From the NCBI GenBank assembly GCA_033782935.1, contig JAWQEG010000360.1, positions 806,001 to 870,000 of the forward strand: a stretch of DNA of 64,000 bases, read 5' to 3'. The position numbers and the translations under genes were made by a program. Numbering within the stretch: the stretch's first letter is position 1; every line of letters begins with the position of its first letter. Below the pieces are notes generated by a model. That model had not been told where the DNA came from. It did no database searches and worked only from the letters and a program-made list of their open reading frames with translations. This document shows positions 22,972 through 35,348 of this stretch, piece after piece. The DNA is from Petrolisthes cinctipes (taxonomy: Eukaryota; Arthropoda; Malacostraca; Decapoda; Porcellanidae).

Positions 22972-23797
22972 GTAGGCATGTACAGATCGCTTCTGGGACC
23001 CCTATATATCGAATTTTCGGGTGTTTTGGGACTGAATTTGAGATATCGACCTTTTGGCAACTAAAAGATCGATTTTTAGCATGTTTTTAGCCTATATTTT
23101 GAAAATATTCTAGCACTGAGTAGGCATGTACAGATTGCTTCTGGGACCCCAAAATATTGAATTTTCGGGTGTTTTGAGCCTGAATTTGAGATATAAACGG
23201 GTACAGAAGATACATGCACATATTGACTTTGGGCACCAAAAATATCGATTTTCAGCATGTTTTGGGCCTGAATTTTGAAAATACTCTAACACGGAGTAGG
23301 CATGTACAGATCGCTTCTGGGACCCCAAAATATCGAATTTTCGGGTGTTTAGGGTCAGAATTTGAGATATAAACGGGTACAGAAGATGCATGCACATATC
23401 GACTTTTGGGCACCTAAAAGATCGATTTTCAGTATGTTTTTGGCCTGTATTTTGAAAATACTCTAACACGGAGTAGGCATGTACAGATACCTTCTGGGAC
23501 CTCTAAATATCTAATTTTCGGGTGTTTTGGGACTGAATTTGAGATATCGATTTTTTGGCACCTTAAATGTCGATTTTTAGCATGTTTTTAGCCTATATTT
23601 TGAAAATATTCTAGCACTGTGTAGGCATGTACAGATTGCTTCTGGGACCCCAAAATATTGAATTTTCGGGTGTTTTGAGCCTGAATTTGAGATATAAACG
23701 GGTACTGAAGATGCATGCACATATCGACTTTTGTGCACCTAAAAGATCGATTTTCAGTATGTTTTGAGCATGTATTTTGAAAATACTCTAACACGGA
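22972..23797 (+). repeat. 826-bp 5-mer HOR unit in copy 2
   Basis: S1-L2-L1-S2-L3, carrying 'cctatatatcg' and 'tttagggtcag'. It corresponds to the unit at 18353 at an offset of 4,619 bp. Confidence 0.9.
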
Positions 23798-24623
23798 ATA
23801 GGCATGTACAGATCGCTTCTGGGACCCCTATATATCGAATTTTCGGGTGTTTTGGGACTGAATTTGAGATATCGACCTTTTGGCACCTAAAAGATCGATT
23901 TTTAGCATGTTTTTAGCCTATATTTTGAAAATATTCTAGCACTGAGTAGGCATGTACAGATTGCTTCTGGGACCCCAAAATATTGAATTTTCGGGTGTTT
24001 TGAGCCTGAATTTGAGATATAAACGGGTACAGAAGATACATGCACATATTGACTTTGGGCACCAAAAATATCGATTTTCAGCATGTTTTGGGCCTGAATT
24101 TTGAAAATACTCTAACACGGAGTAGGCATGTACAGATCGCTTCTGGGACCCCAAAATATCGAATTTTCGGGTGTTTAGGGTCAGAATTTGAGATATAAAC
24201 GGGTACAGAAGATGCATGCACATATCGACTTTTGGGCACCTAAAAGATCGATTTTCAGTATGTTTTTGGCCTGTATTTTGAAAATACTCTAACACGGAGT
24301 AGGCATGTACAGATACCTTCTGGGACCTCTAAATATCTAGTTTTCGGGTGTTTTGGGACTGAATTTGAGATATCGATTTTTTGGCACCTTAAATGTCGAT
24401 TTTTAGCATGTTTTTAGCCTATATTTTGAAAATATTCTAGCACTGTGTAGGCATGTACAGATTGCTTCTGGGACCCCAAAATATTGAATTTTCGGGTGTT
24501 TTGAGCCTGAATTTGAGATATAAACGGGTACTGAAGATGCATGCACATATCGACTTTTGTGCACCTAAAAGATCGATTTTCAGTATGTTTTGAGCATGTA
24601 TTTTGGAAATACTCTAACACGGA
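23798..24623 (+). repeat. 826-bp 5-mer HOR unit in copy 2
   Basis: Tandem sister of the unit at 22972. It shares the 'aatatctagtttt' and 'tattttggaaat' variants with the unit at 19179. A further unit from 24624 ends in L2' rather than L3, as in copy 1. Confidence 0.9.
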
Positions 24624-25596
24624 GTAGGCATGTACAGATCGCTTCTGGGACCCCTATATATCGAATTTTCGGGTGTTTTGGGACTGAATTTGAGATATCG
24701 ACCTTTTGGCACCTAAATGATCGATTTTTAGCATGTTTTTAGCCTATATTTTGAAAATATTCTAGCACTGAGTAGGCATGTACAGATTGCTTCTGGGACC
24801 CCAAAATATTGAATTTTCGGGTGTTTTGAGCCTGAATTTGAGATATAAACGGGTACAGAAGATACATGCACATATTGACTTTGGGCACCAAAAATATCGA
24901 TTTTCAGCATGTTTTGGGCCTGAATTTTGAAAATATTTTAACACGGAGTAGGCATGTACAGATCGTTTCTGGGACCCCAAAATATCGAATTTTCGGGTGT
25001 TTAGGGCCAGAATTTGAGATATAAACGGGTACAGAAGATGCATGCACATATCGACTTTTGGGCACCTAAAAGATCGATTTCAGTATGTTTTTGGCCTGTA
25101 TTTTGAAAATACTCTAACACGGAGTAAGCATGTACAGATACCTTCTGGGACCTCTAAATATCGAATTTTCGGGTGTTTTGAGACTGAATTTGAGATATCG
25201 ATTTTTTGGCACCTAAAATGTCGATTTTTAGCATGTTTTTAGCCTATATTTTGAAAATATTCTAGCACTGTGTAGGCATGTACAGATTGCTTCTGGGACC
25301 CCAAAATATTGAATTTTCGGGTGTTTTGAGCCTGAATTTGAGATATAAACGGGTACAGAAGATACATGCACATATTGACTTTGGGCATCTAAAATATCGA
25401 TTTTCAGTATGTTTTGAGCATGTATTTTGAAAATACTCTAACACGGAGTAGGTATGTACAGATCGCTTCTAAGAACCCCTAAATATCGAATTTTCGGGTG
25501 TTTTGGGACTGAATTTGAGATATCGACTTTTTGGCACCTAAAAGATAGATTTTTAGCATGTTTTTAGCCTATATTTTGAAAATATTCTAGCACTGA

Positions 25597-28500
25597 GTAG
25601 GCATGTACAGATTGCTTCTGGGACCCCAAGATATTGAATTTTCGGGTGTTTTGAGCCTGAATTTGAGATATAAACGGGTACAGAAGATACATGCACATAT
25701 TGACTTTGGGCATCTAAAATATCGATTTTCAGTATGTTTTGAGCATGTATTTTGAAAATACTCTAACACGGAGTAGGCATGTACAGATCGCTTCTGGGAC
25801 CCCTATATATCGAATTTTCGGGTGTTTTGGGACTGAATTTGAGATATCGACCTTTTGGCACCTAAATGATCGATTTTTAGCATGTTTTTAGCCTATATTT
25901 TGAAAATATTCTAGCACTGAGTAGGCATGTACAGATTGCTTCTGGGACCCCAAAATATTGAATTTTCGGGTGTTTTGAGCCTGAATTTGAGATATAAACG
26001 GGTACAGAAGATACATGCACATATTGACTTTGGGCACCAAAAATATCGATTTTCAGCATGTTTTGGGCCTGAATTTTGAAAATACTCTAACACGGAGTAG
26101 GCATGTACAGATCGCTTCTGGGACCCCAAAATATCGAATTTTCGGGTGTTTAGGGCCAGAATTTGAGATATAAACGGGTACAGAATATGCATGCACATAT
26201 CGACTTTTGGGCACCTAAAAGATCGATTTTCAGTATGTTTTTGGCCTGTATTTTGAAAATACTCTAACACGGAGTAAGCATGTACAGATACCTTCTGGGA
26301 CCTCTAAATATCGAATTTTCGGGTGTTTTGGGACTGAATTTGAGATATCGATTTTTTGGCACCTAAAATGTCGATTTTTAGCATGTTTTTAGCCTATATT
26401 TTGAAAATATTCTAGCACTGTGTAGGCATGTACAGATTGCTTCTGGACCCCAAAATATTGAATTTTCGGGTGTTTTGAGCCTGAATTTGAGATATAAACG
26501 GGTACAGAAGATACATGCACATATTGACTTTGGGCATCTAAAATATCGATTTTCAGTATGTTTTGAGCATGTATTTTGAAAATACTCTAACACGGACTAG
26601 GCATGTACAGATCGCTTCTGGGACCCCTAAATATCGAATTTTCGGGTGTTTTGGGACTGAATTTGAGATATCGACTTTTTGGCACCTAAAATATCGATTT
26701 TTAGCATGTTTTTAGCCTATATTTTGAAAATATTCTAGCACTGAGTAGTCATGTACAGATTGCTTCTGGGACCCCAAAATATTGAATTTTCGGGTGTTTT
26801 GAGCCTGAATTTGAGATATAAACGGGTACAGAAGATACATGCACATATTGACTTTGGGCATCTAAAATATCGATTTTCAGTATGTTTTGAGCATGTATTT
26901 TGAAAATACTCTAACACGGAGTAGGCATGTACAGATCGCTTCTGGGACCCCTAAATATCGAATTTTCGGGTGTTTTGGGACTGAATTTGAGATATCGACT
27001 TTATTGGCACCTAAAAGATCGATTTTTAGCATGTTTTTAGCCTATATTTTGAAAATATTCTAGCACTGAGTAGGCATGTACAGATTGCTTCTGGGACCCC
27101 AAAATATTGAATTTTCGGGTGTTTTGAGCCTGAATTTGAGATATAAACGGGTACAGAAGATACATGCACATATTGACTTTGGGCATCTAAAATATCGATT
27201 TTCAGCATGTTTTGGGGCTGAATTTTGAAAATACTCTAACACGGAGTAGGCATGTACAGATGGCTTCTGGGACCCCAAAATAGCGAATTTTCGGGTGTTT
27301 AGGGCCAGAATTTGAGATATAAACGGGTACAGAAGATGCATGCACATATCGACTTTTGGGCACCTAAATGATCGATTTTCAGTATGTTTTTGGCCTGTAT
27401 TTTGAAAATACTCTAACACGGAGTAGGCATGTACAGATACCTTCTGGGACCTCTAAATATCGAATTTTCGGGTGTTTTGGGATTGAATTTGAGATATCGA
27501 TTTTTTGGCACCTAAAATGTCGATTTTTAGCATGTTTTTAGCCTATATTTTGAAAATATTCTAGCACTGTGTAGGCATGTACAGATTGCTTCTGGGACCC
27601 CAAAATATTGAATTTTCGGGTGTTTTGAGCCTGAATTTGAGATATAAACGGGTACAGAAGATACATGCACATATTGACTTTGGTCATCTAAAATATCGAT
27701 TTTCAGTATGTTTTGAGCATGTATTTTGAAAATACTCTAACACGGAGTAGGCATGTACAGATCGCTTCTGGGACCCCTATATATCGAATTTTCGGGTGTT
27801 TTGGGACTGAATTTGAGATATCGACCTTTTGGCACCTAAAAGATCGATTTTTAGCATGTTTTTAGCCTATATTTTGAAAATATTCTAGCACTGAGTAGGC
27901 ATGTACAGATTGCTTCTGGGACCCCAAAATATTGAATTTTCGGGTGTTTTGAGCCTGAATTTGAGATATAAACGGGTACAGAAGATACATGCACATATTG
28001 ACTTTGGGAACCAAAAATATCGATTTTCAGCATGTTTTGGGCCTGAATTTTGAAAATACTCTAACACGGAGTAGGCATGTACAGATCGCTTCTGGGACCC
28101 CAAAATATCGAATTTTCTGGTGTTTAGGGCCAGAATTTAAGATATAAACGGGTACAGAAGATGCATGCACATATCGACTTTTGGGCACCTAAAAGATCGA
28201 TTTTCAGTATGTTTTTGGCCTGCATTTTTAAAATACTCTAACACGGAGTAGGCATGTACAGATACCTTCTGGGACCTCTAAATATCGAATTTTCGGGTGT
28301 TTTGGGACTGAATTTGAGATATGGATTTTTTGACACCTAAAATGTCGATTTTTAGCATGTTTTTAGCCTATATTTTGAAAATATTCTAGCACTGTGTAGG
28401 CATGTACAGATTGCTTCTGGGACCCCAAAATATTGAATTTTCGGGTGTTTTGAGCCTGAATTTGAAATATAAACGGGTACAGAAAATACATGCACATATT

Positions 28501-29680
28501 GACTTTGAGCATCTAAAATATCGATTTTCAGCATGTTTTGGGCCTGTATTTTGAAAATACTCTAACACTGAGTAGGCTTGTACAGATTGCTTCTGGGACC
28601 CCAAAATATTGAATTTTCGGTTGTTTTGAGCCTGAATTTGAGATATAAACGGGTACTGAAGATGCATGCACATATCGACTTTTGTGCACCTAAAAGATCG
28701 ATTTTCAGTATGTTTTGAGCATGTATTTTGAAAATACTCTAACACGGAGTTGGCATGTACAGATCGCTTCTGGGACCCCTAAATATCGAATTATCGGGTG
28801 TTTTTTTGGGACTGAATTTGAGATATCGACTTTTTGGCACCTAAAATGTCGATTTTTAGCATGTTTTTAGCCTATATTTTGAAAATATTCTAGCACTGTG
28901 TAGGCATGTACAGATTGCTTCTGGGACCCCAAAATATTGAATTTTCGGGTGTTTTGAGCCTGAATTTGAGATATAAACGGGTACAGAAGATACATGCACA
29001 TATTGACTTTGGTCATCTAAAATATCGATTTTCAGTATGTTTTGAGCATGTATTTTGAAAATACTCTAACACAGAGTAGGCATGTACAGATCGCTTCTGG
29101 GACCCCTATATATCGAATTTTCGGGTGTTTTGGGACTGAATTTGAGATATCGACCTTTTGGCATCTAAAAGATCGATTTTAAGCAGGTTTTTAGCCTATA
29201 TTTTGAAAATATTCTAGCACTGAGTAGGCATGTACAGATTGCTTCTGGGACCCCAAAATATTGAATTTTCGGGTGTTTTGAGCCTGAATCTGAGATATAA
29301 ACAGGTACAGAAGATACATGCACATATTGACTTTGGGCACCAAAAATATCGATTTTCAGCATGTTTTGGGCCTGAATTTTGAAAATATTCTAACACGGAG
29401 TAGGCATGTACAGATCGCTTCTGGGACCCCAAAATATCGAATTTTCGGGTGTTTTGAGCCTGAATTTGAGATATAAACGGGTACTGAAGATGCATACACA
29501 TATCGACTTTTGTGCACCTAAAAGATCGATTTTCAGTATGTTTTGAGCTTGTATTTTGAAAATACTCTAACACGGAGTAGGCATGTACAGATCGCTTCTG
29601 GGACCCCTAAATATCGAATTTTCAGGTGTTTTGGGACTGAATTTGAGATTTCGATTTTTTGGCACCTAAAATGTCGATTT
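25597..29680 (+). repeat. 5-mer block with L2' in the L3 position
   Basis: The order is L2' 25597, S1 25773, L2 25921, L1 26097, S2 26274, L2' 26422, S1 26597, L2' 26745, S1 26921, L2 27070, L1 27246, S2 27423, L2' 27571, S1 27747, L2 27895, L1 28071, S2 28248, L2 28396 and L3 28572. Odd sites include an inserted base in 'gactttattgg' near 27,003 and a run of seven t near 28,802. An L1-front/L3-body hybrid lies near 29,400. Confidence 0.8.
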
Positions 29681-32033
29681 TTAGCATGTTTTTAGCCTAT
29701 ATTTTGAAAATATTCTAGCACTGTGTAGGCATGTACAGATTGCTTCTGGGACCCCAAAATATTGAATTTTCGGGTGTTTTGAGCCTGAGTTTGAGATATA
29801 AACGGGTACAGAAGATACATGCACATATTGACTTTGGGCATCTAAAATATCGATTTTCAGCATGTTTTGGGCCTGTATTTTGAAAATACTCTAACACGGA
29901 GTAGGCATGTACAGATTGCTTTTGGGACCCCAAAATATTGAATTTTCGGGTGTTTTGAGCCTGAATTTGAGATATAAACGGGTACAGAAGATACATGCAC
30001 ATATTGACTTTGGGCATCTAAAATATCGATTTTCAGCATGTTTTGGGCTTGTATCTTGAACATACTCTAACACTGAGTAGGCATGTACAGATTGCTTCTG
30101 GGACCCCAAAATATCGAATTTTCGGGTGTTTTGGGACTGAATTTGAGATATCGACTTTTTGGCACCTAAAAGATCGATTTTTAGCATGTTTTTAGCCTAT
30201 ATTTTGAAAATATTCTAGCACTGTGTAGGCATGTACAGATTGCTTCTGGGACCCCAAAATATTGAATTTTCGGGTGTTTTGAGCCTGAATTTGAGATATA
30301 AACGGGTACAGAAGATACATGCACATATTGACTTTGGGCATCTAAAATATCGATTTTCAGCATGTTTTGGGCCTGTATCTTGAAAATACTCTAACACTGA
30401 GTAGGCATGTACAGATTGCTTCTGGGACCCCAAAATATTGAATTTTCGGGTGTTTTGAGCCTGAATTTGAGATATAAACGGGTACTGAAGATGCATACAC
30501 ATATCGACTTTTGTGCACCTAAAAGATCGATTTTCAGTATGTTTTGAGCTTGTATTTTGAAAATACTCTAACACGGAGTAGGCATGTACAGATCGCTTCT
30601 GGGACCCCTAAATATCGAATTTTCGGGTGTTTTGGGACTGAATTTGATATATCGATTTTTTGGCACCTAAAATGTCGATTTTTAGCATGTTTTTAGCCTA
30701 TATTTTGAAAATATTCTAGCACTGTGTAGGCATGTACAGATTGCTTCTGGGACCCCAAAATATTGAATTTTCGGGTGTTTTGAGCCTGAATTTGAGATAT
30801 AAACGGGTACAGAAGATACATGCACATATTGACTTTGGGCATCTAAAATATCGATTTTCAGCATATTTTGGGCCTGTATTTTGAAAATACTCTAACACGG
30901 AGTAGGCATGTACAGATTGCTTTTGGGACCCCAAAATATTGAATTTTCGGGTGTTTTGGGACTGAATTTGAGATATCGACTTTTTGGCACCTAAAAGATC
31001 GATTTTTAGCATGTTTTTAGCCTATATTTTGAAAATATTCTAGCACTGTGTAGGCATGTACAGATTGCTTCTGGGACCCCAAAATATTGAATTTTCGGGT
31101 GTTTTGAGCCTGAATTTGATATATAAACGGGTACAGAAGATACATGCACATATTGACTTTGGGCATCTAAAATATCGATTTTCAGCATGTTTTGGGCCTG
31201 TATTTTGAAAATACTCTAACACTGAGTAGGCATGTACAGATTGCTTCTGGGATCCCAAAATATTGAATTTTCGGGTGTTTTGAGCCTGAATTTGAGATAT
31301 AAACGGGTACTGAAGATGCATACACATATCGACTTTTGTGCACCTAAAAGATCGATTTTCAGTATGTTTTGAGCTTGTATTTTAAAAATACTCTAACACG
31401 GAGTAGGCATGTACAGATCGCTTCTGGGACCCCTAAATATCGAATTTTCGGGTGTTTTGGGACTGAATTTGAGATATCGATTTTTTGGCACCTAAAATGT
31501 CGATTTTTAGCATGTTTTTAGCCTATATTTTGAAAATATTCTAGCACTGTGTAGGCATGTACAGATTGCTTCTGGGACCCCAAAATATTGAATTTTCGGG
31601 TGTTTTGAGCCTGAATTTGAGATATAAACGGGTACAGAAGATACATGCACATATTGACTTTGGGCATCTAAAATATCGATTTTCAGCATGTTTTGGGCTT
31701 GTATTTTGAAAATACTCTAACACGGAGTAGGCATGTACAGATCGCTTCTGGGACCCCTAAATATCGAATTTTCGGGTGTTTTGGAACTGAATTTGAGATA
31801 TCGACTTTTTGGCACCTAAAAGATCGATTTTTAGCATGTTTTTAGCCTGAATTTTGAAAATACTCTAACACGGAGTAGGCATGTACAGATCGCTTCTGGG
31901 ACCCCAAAATATCGAATTTTCGGGTGTTTAGTGCCAGAATTTGAGATATTAACGGGTACAGAAGATGCATGCACATATCGACTTTTGGGCACCTAAAAGA
32001 TCGATTTTCAGTATGTTTTTGGCCTGTTTTTTT
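29681..32033 (+). repeat. About 500-bp trimer block with L2/S1 chimeras
   Basis: The tail of one S monomer recurs at 29681, 30181, 30682, 31006 and 31507, giving steps of 500, 501, 324 and 501 bp. A 501-bp step is L2+L3+S (176+177+148). Two monomers near 30,081 and 30,906 open as L2 ('agattgctt') but finish as S1 with the 29-bp deletion. They are recombinants between long and short classes. Confidence 0.8.
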
Positions 32034-35000
32034 AAAATACTCTAACACGGAGTAGGCATGTACAGATACCTTCTGGGACCTCTAAATATCGAATTTTCGG
32101 GTGTTTTGAGACTGAATTTGAGATATCGATTTTTTGACACCTAAAATATCGATTTTTAGCATGTTTTTAGCCTATATTTTGAAAATATATTTTAGCACTG
32201 TGTAGGCATGTACAGATTGCTTCTGGGACCCCAAAATATTGAATTTTCGGATGTTTTGAGCCTGAATTTGAGATATAAACGGGTACAGAAGATACATGCA
32301 CATATTGACTTTGGGCATCTAAAATATCTATTTTCAGCATATTTTGGGCCTGTATTTTGAAAATACTCTAACACTGAGTAGGCATGTACAGATTGCTTCT
32401 GGGACCCCAAAATATCGAATTTTCGGGTGTTTTGGGACTGAATTTGAGATATCGACTTTTTGGCACCTAAAAGATCGATTGTTAGCATATTTTTAGCCTA
32501 TATTTTGAAAATATTCTAGCACTGTGTAGGCATGTACAGATTGCTTCTGGGACCCCAAAATATTGAATTTTCGAGTGTTTTGAGCCTGAATTTGAGATAT
32601 AAACGGGTACAGAAGATACATGCACATATTGACTTTGGGCACCTAAAATATCGATTTTCAGCATGTTTTGGTCCTGTATCTTGAAAATACTCTAACACTG
32701 AGTAGGCATGTACAGATTGCTTCTGGGACCCCAAAATATTGAATTTTCGGGTGTTTTGAGCCTGAATTTGAGATATAAACGGGTACTGAAGATGCATGCA
32801 CATATCGACTTTTGTGCACCTAAAAGATCGATTTTCAGTATGTTTTGAGCATGTATTTTGAAAATACTCTAACACGGAGTAGGCATGTACAGATCGCTTC
32901 TGGGAACCCTAAATATCGAATTTTCGGGTGTTTTGGGACTGAATTTGAGATATCGACTTTTTGGCACCTAAAAGATCGATTTTTAGCAGGTTTTTAGCCT
33001 ATATTTTGAAAATATTCTAGCACTGAGTAGGCATGTACAGATTGCTTCTAGGACCCCAAAATATTGAATTTTCGGGTGTTTTGAGCCTGAATTTGAGATA
33101 TAAACGGGTACAGAAGATACATGCACATATTGACTTTGGGCACCAAAAATATCGATTTTCAGCATGTTTTGGGCCTGAATTTTGAAAATACTCTAACACG
33201 GAGTAGGCATGTACAGATCGCTTCTGGGACCCCAAAATATCGAATTTTCGGGTGTTTAGGGCCAGAATTTGAGATATAAACGGGTACAGAAGATGCATGC
33301 ACATATCGACTTTTGGGCAACTAAAAGATCGATTTTCAGTATGTTTTTGGCCTGTATTTTAAAAATACTCTAACACGGAGTAGGCATGTACAGATACCTT
33401 CTGGGACCTCTAAATAACGAATTTTCGGGTGTTTTGGGACTGAATTTGAGATATCGATTTTTTGACACCTAAAAGATCGATTTTCAGCATGTTTTTAGCC
33501 TATATTTTGAAAATATTCTAGCACTGTGTAGGCATGTACAGATTGCTTCTGGGACCCCAAAATATTGAATTTTCGGGTGTTTTGAGCCTGAATATGAGAT
33601 ATAAACGGGTACAGAAGATACATGCTCATATTGACTTTGGGCATCTAAAATATCGATTTTCAGCATGTTTTGTGCCTGTATTTTGAAAATACTCTAACAC
33701 TGAGTAGGCATGTACAGATTGCTTCTGGGACCCCAAAATATTGAATTTTCGGTGTTTTGAGCCTGAATTTGAGATATAAACGGGTACTGAAGATGCATGC
33801 ACATAAAGACTTTTGTGCACCTAAAAGATCGATTTTTAGTATGTTTTGAGCATGTATTTTGAAAATACTCTAACACGGAGTAGCCATGTACAGATCTCTT
33901 CTGGGACCCCTAAATATCGAATTTTCGGGTGTTTTGGGACTGAATTTGAGATATCGACTTTTTGGCACCTAAAAGATCGATTTTTAGCATGTTTTTTAGC
34001 CTATATTTTAAAAATATTCTAGCACTGAGTAGGCATGTACAGATTGCTTCTGGGACCCCAAAATATTGAATTTTCGGGTGTTTTGAGCCTGAATTTGAGA
34101 TATAAACGGGTACTGAAGATGCATGCACATATCGACTTTTGTGCACCTAAAAGATCGATTTTCAGTATGTTTTGAGCATGTATTTTGAAAATACTCTAAC
34201 ACGGAGTAGGCATGTACAGATCGCTTCTGGAACCCCTAAATATCGAATTTTCGGGTGTTTTGGGACTGAATTTGAGATATCGACTTTTTGGCACCTAAAA
34301 GATCGATTTTCAGCATGTTTTTAGCCTATATTTTGAAAATATTCTAGCACTGAGTAGGCATGTACAGATTGCTTCTGGGACCCCAAACTATTGAATTTTC
34401 GGGTGTTTTGAGCCTGAATTTGAAATATAAACGGGTACAGAAGATACATGCACATATTGACTTTGGGCATCAAAAATATCTATTTTCAGCATATTTTGGG
34501 CCTGAATTTTGAAAATACTCTAACACGGAGTAGGCATGTACAGATTGCTTCTGGGACCCCAAAATATCGAATTTTCGGGTGTTTTGGGACTGAATTTGAG
34601 ATATCGACTTTTTGGCACCTAAAAGATCGATTTTTAGCAGGTTTTTATCCTATATTTTGAAAATATTCTAGCACTGAGTAGGCATGTACAGATTGCTTCT
34701 AGGACCCAAAAATATTGAATTTTCGGGTGTTTTGAGCCTGAATTTGAGATAAAAACGGGTACAGAAGATACATGCACATATTGACTTTGGGCACCAAAAA
34801 TATCGATTTTCAGCATGTTTTGGGCCTGAATTTTGAAAATACTCTAACACGGAGTAGGCATGTACAGATCGCTTCTGGGACCCCAAAATATCGAATTTTC
34901 GGGTGTTTAGGGCCAGAATTTGAGATATAAACGGGTACAGAAGATGCATGCACATATCGACTTTTGGGCAACTAAAAGATCGATTTTCAGTATGTTTTTG

Positions 35001-35178
35001 GCCTGTATTTTAAAAATACTCTAACACGGAGTAGGCATGTACAGATACCTTCTGGGACCTCTAAATAACGAATTTTCGGGTGTTTTGGGACTGAATTTGA
35101 GATATCGATTTTTTGACACCTAAAATGTCGATTTTCAGCATGTTTTTAGCCTATATTTTGAAAATATTCTAGCACTGA

Positions 35179-35348
35179 GTAGGCATGTACCCCATGGGAC
35201 CCCAAAATATTGAATTTTCGGGTGTTTTGAGCCTGAATTTGAGATATAAACAGGTACAGAAGATACATGCACATATTGACTTTGGGCACCAAAAATATCG
35301 ATTTTCAGCATGTTTTGGGCCTGAATTTTGAAAATACTCTAACACGGA
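35179..35348 (+). repeat. L2 variant with 'gtaccccatggg' (6 bp shorter)
   Basis: In place of 'gtacagattgcttctggga' this monomer reads 'gtaccccatggga'. Eleven bases are exchanged for five, which creates a CCATGG palindrome. Sister copies start at 42777, 47396, 48382 ('gtactccatggg') and 49202 ('gtaccccatgaga'). No copy occurs left of 35 kb. Confidence 0.88.

Larger units (their letters stand above)
20977..25596 (+). repeat. Segmental unit, copy 2 (4.62 kb)
   Basis: This is copy 1 without one of its 2,143-bp repeats. The offset to copy 1 is 6,762 bp at its left (14,215 onward) and 4,619 bp at its right (17,695-20,825). One extra base occurs near 25,472 ('cttctaagaacccct'). The rare 'aatatctagtttt' and 'tattttggaaat' variants recur near 24,337 and 24,600, which confirms descent from one ancestor. 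Confidence 0.88.

Noticed and set aside
28795..28815. Run of seven t near 28,802 as a terminator or regulatory tract
   Set aside because: It is an expansion of the normal 'gtgttttggg' stretch in one S1 monomer and has no associated stem or gene.
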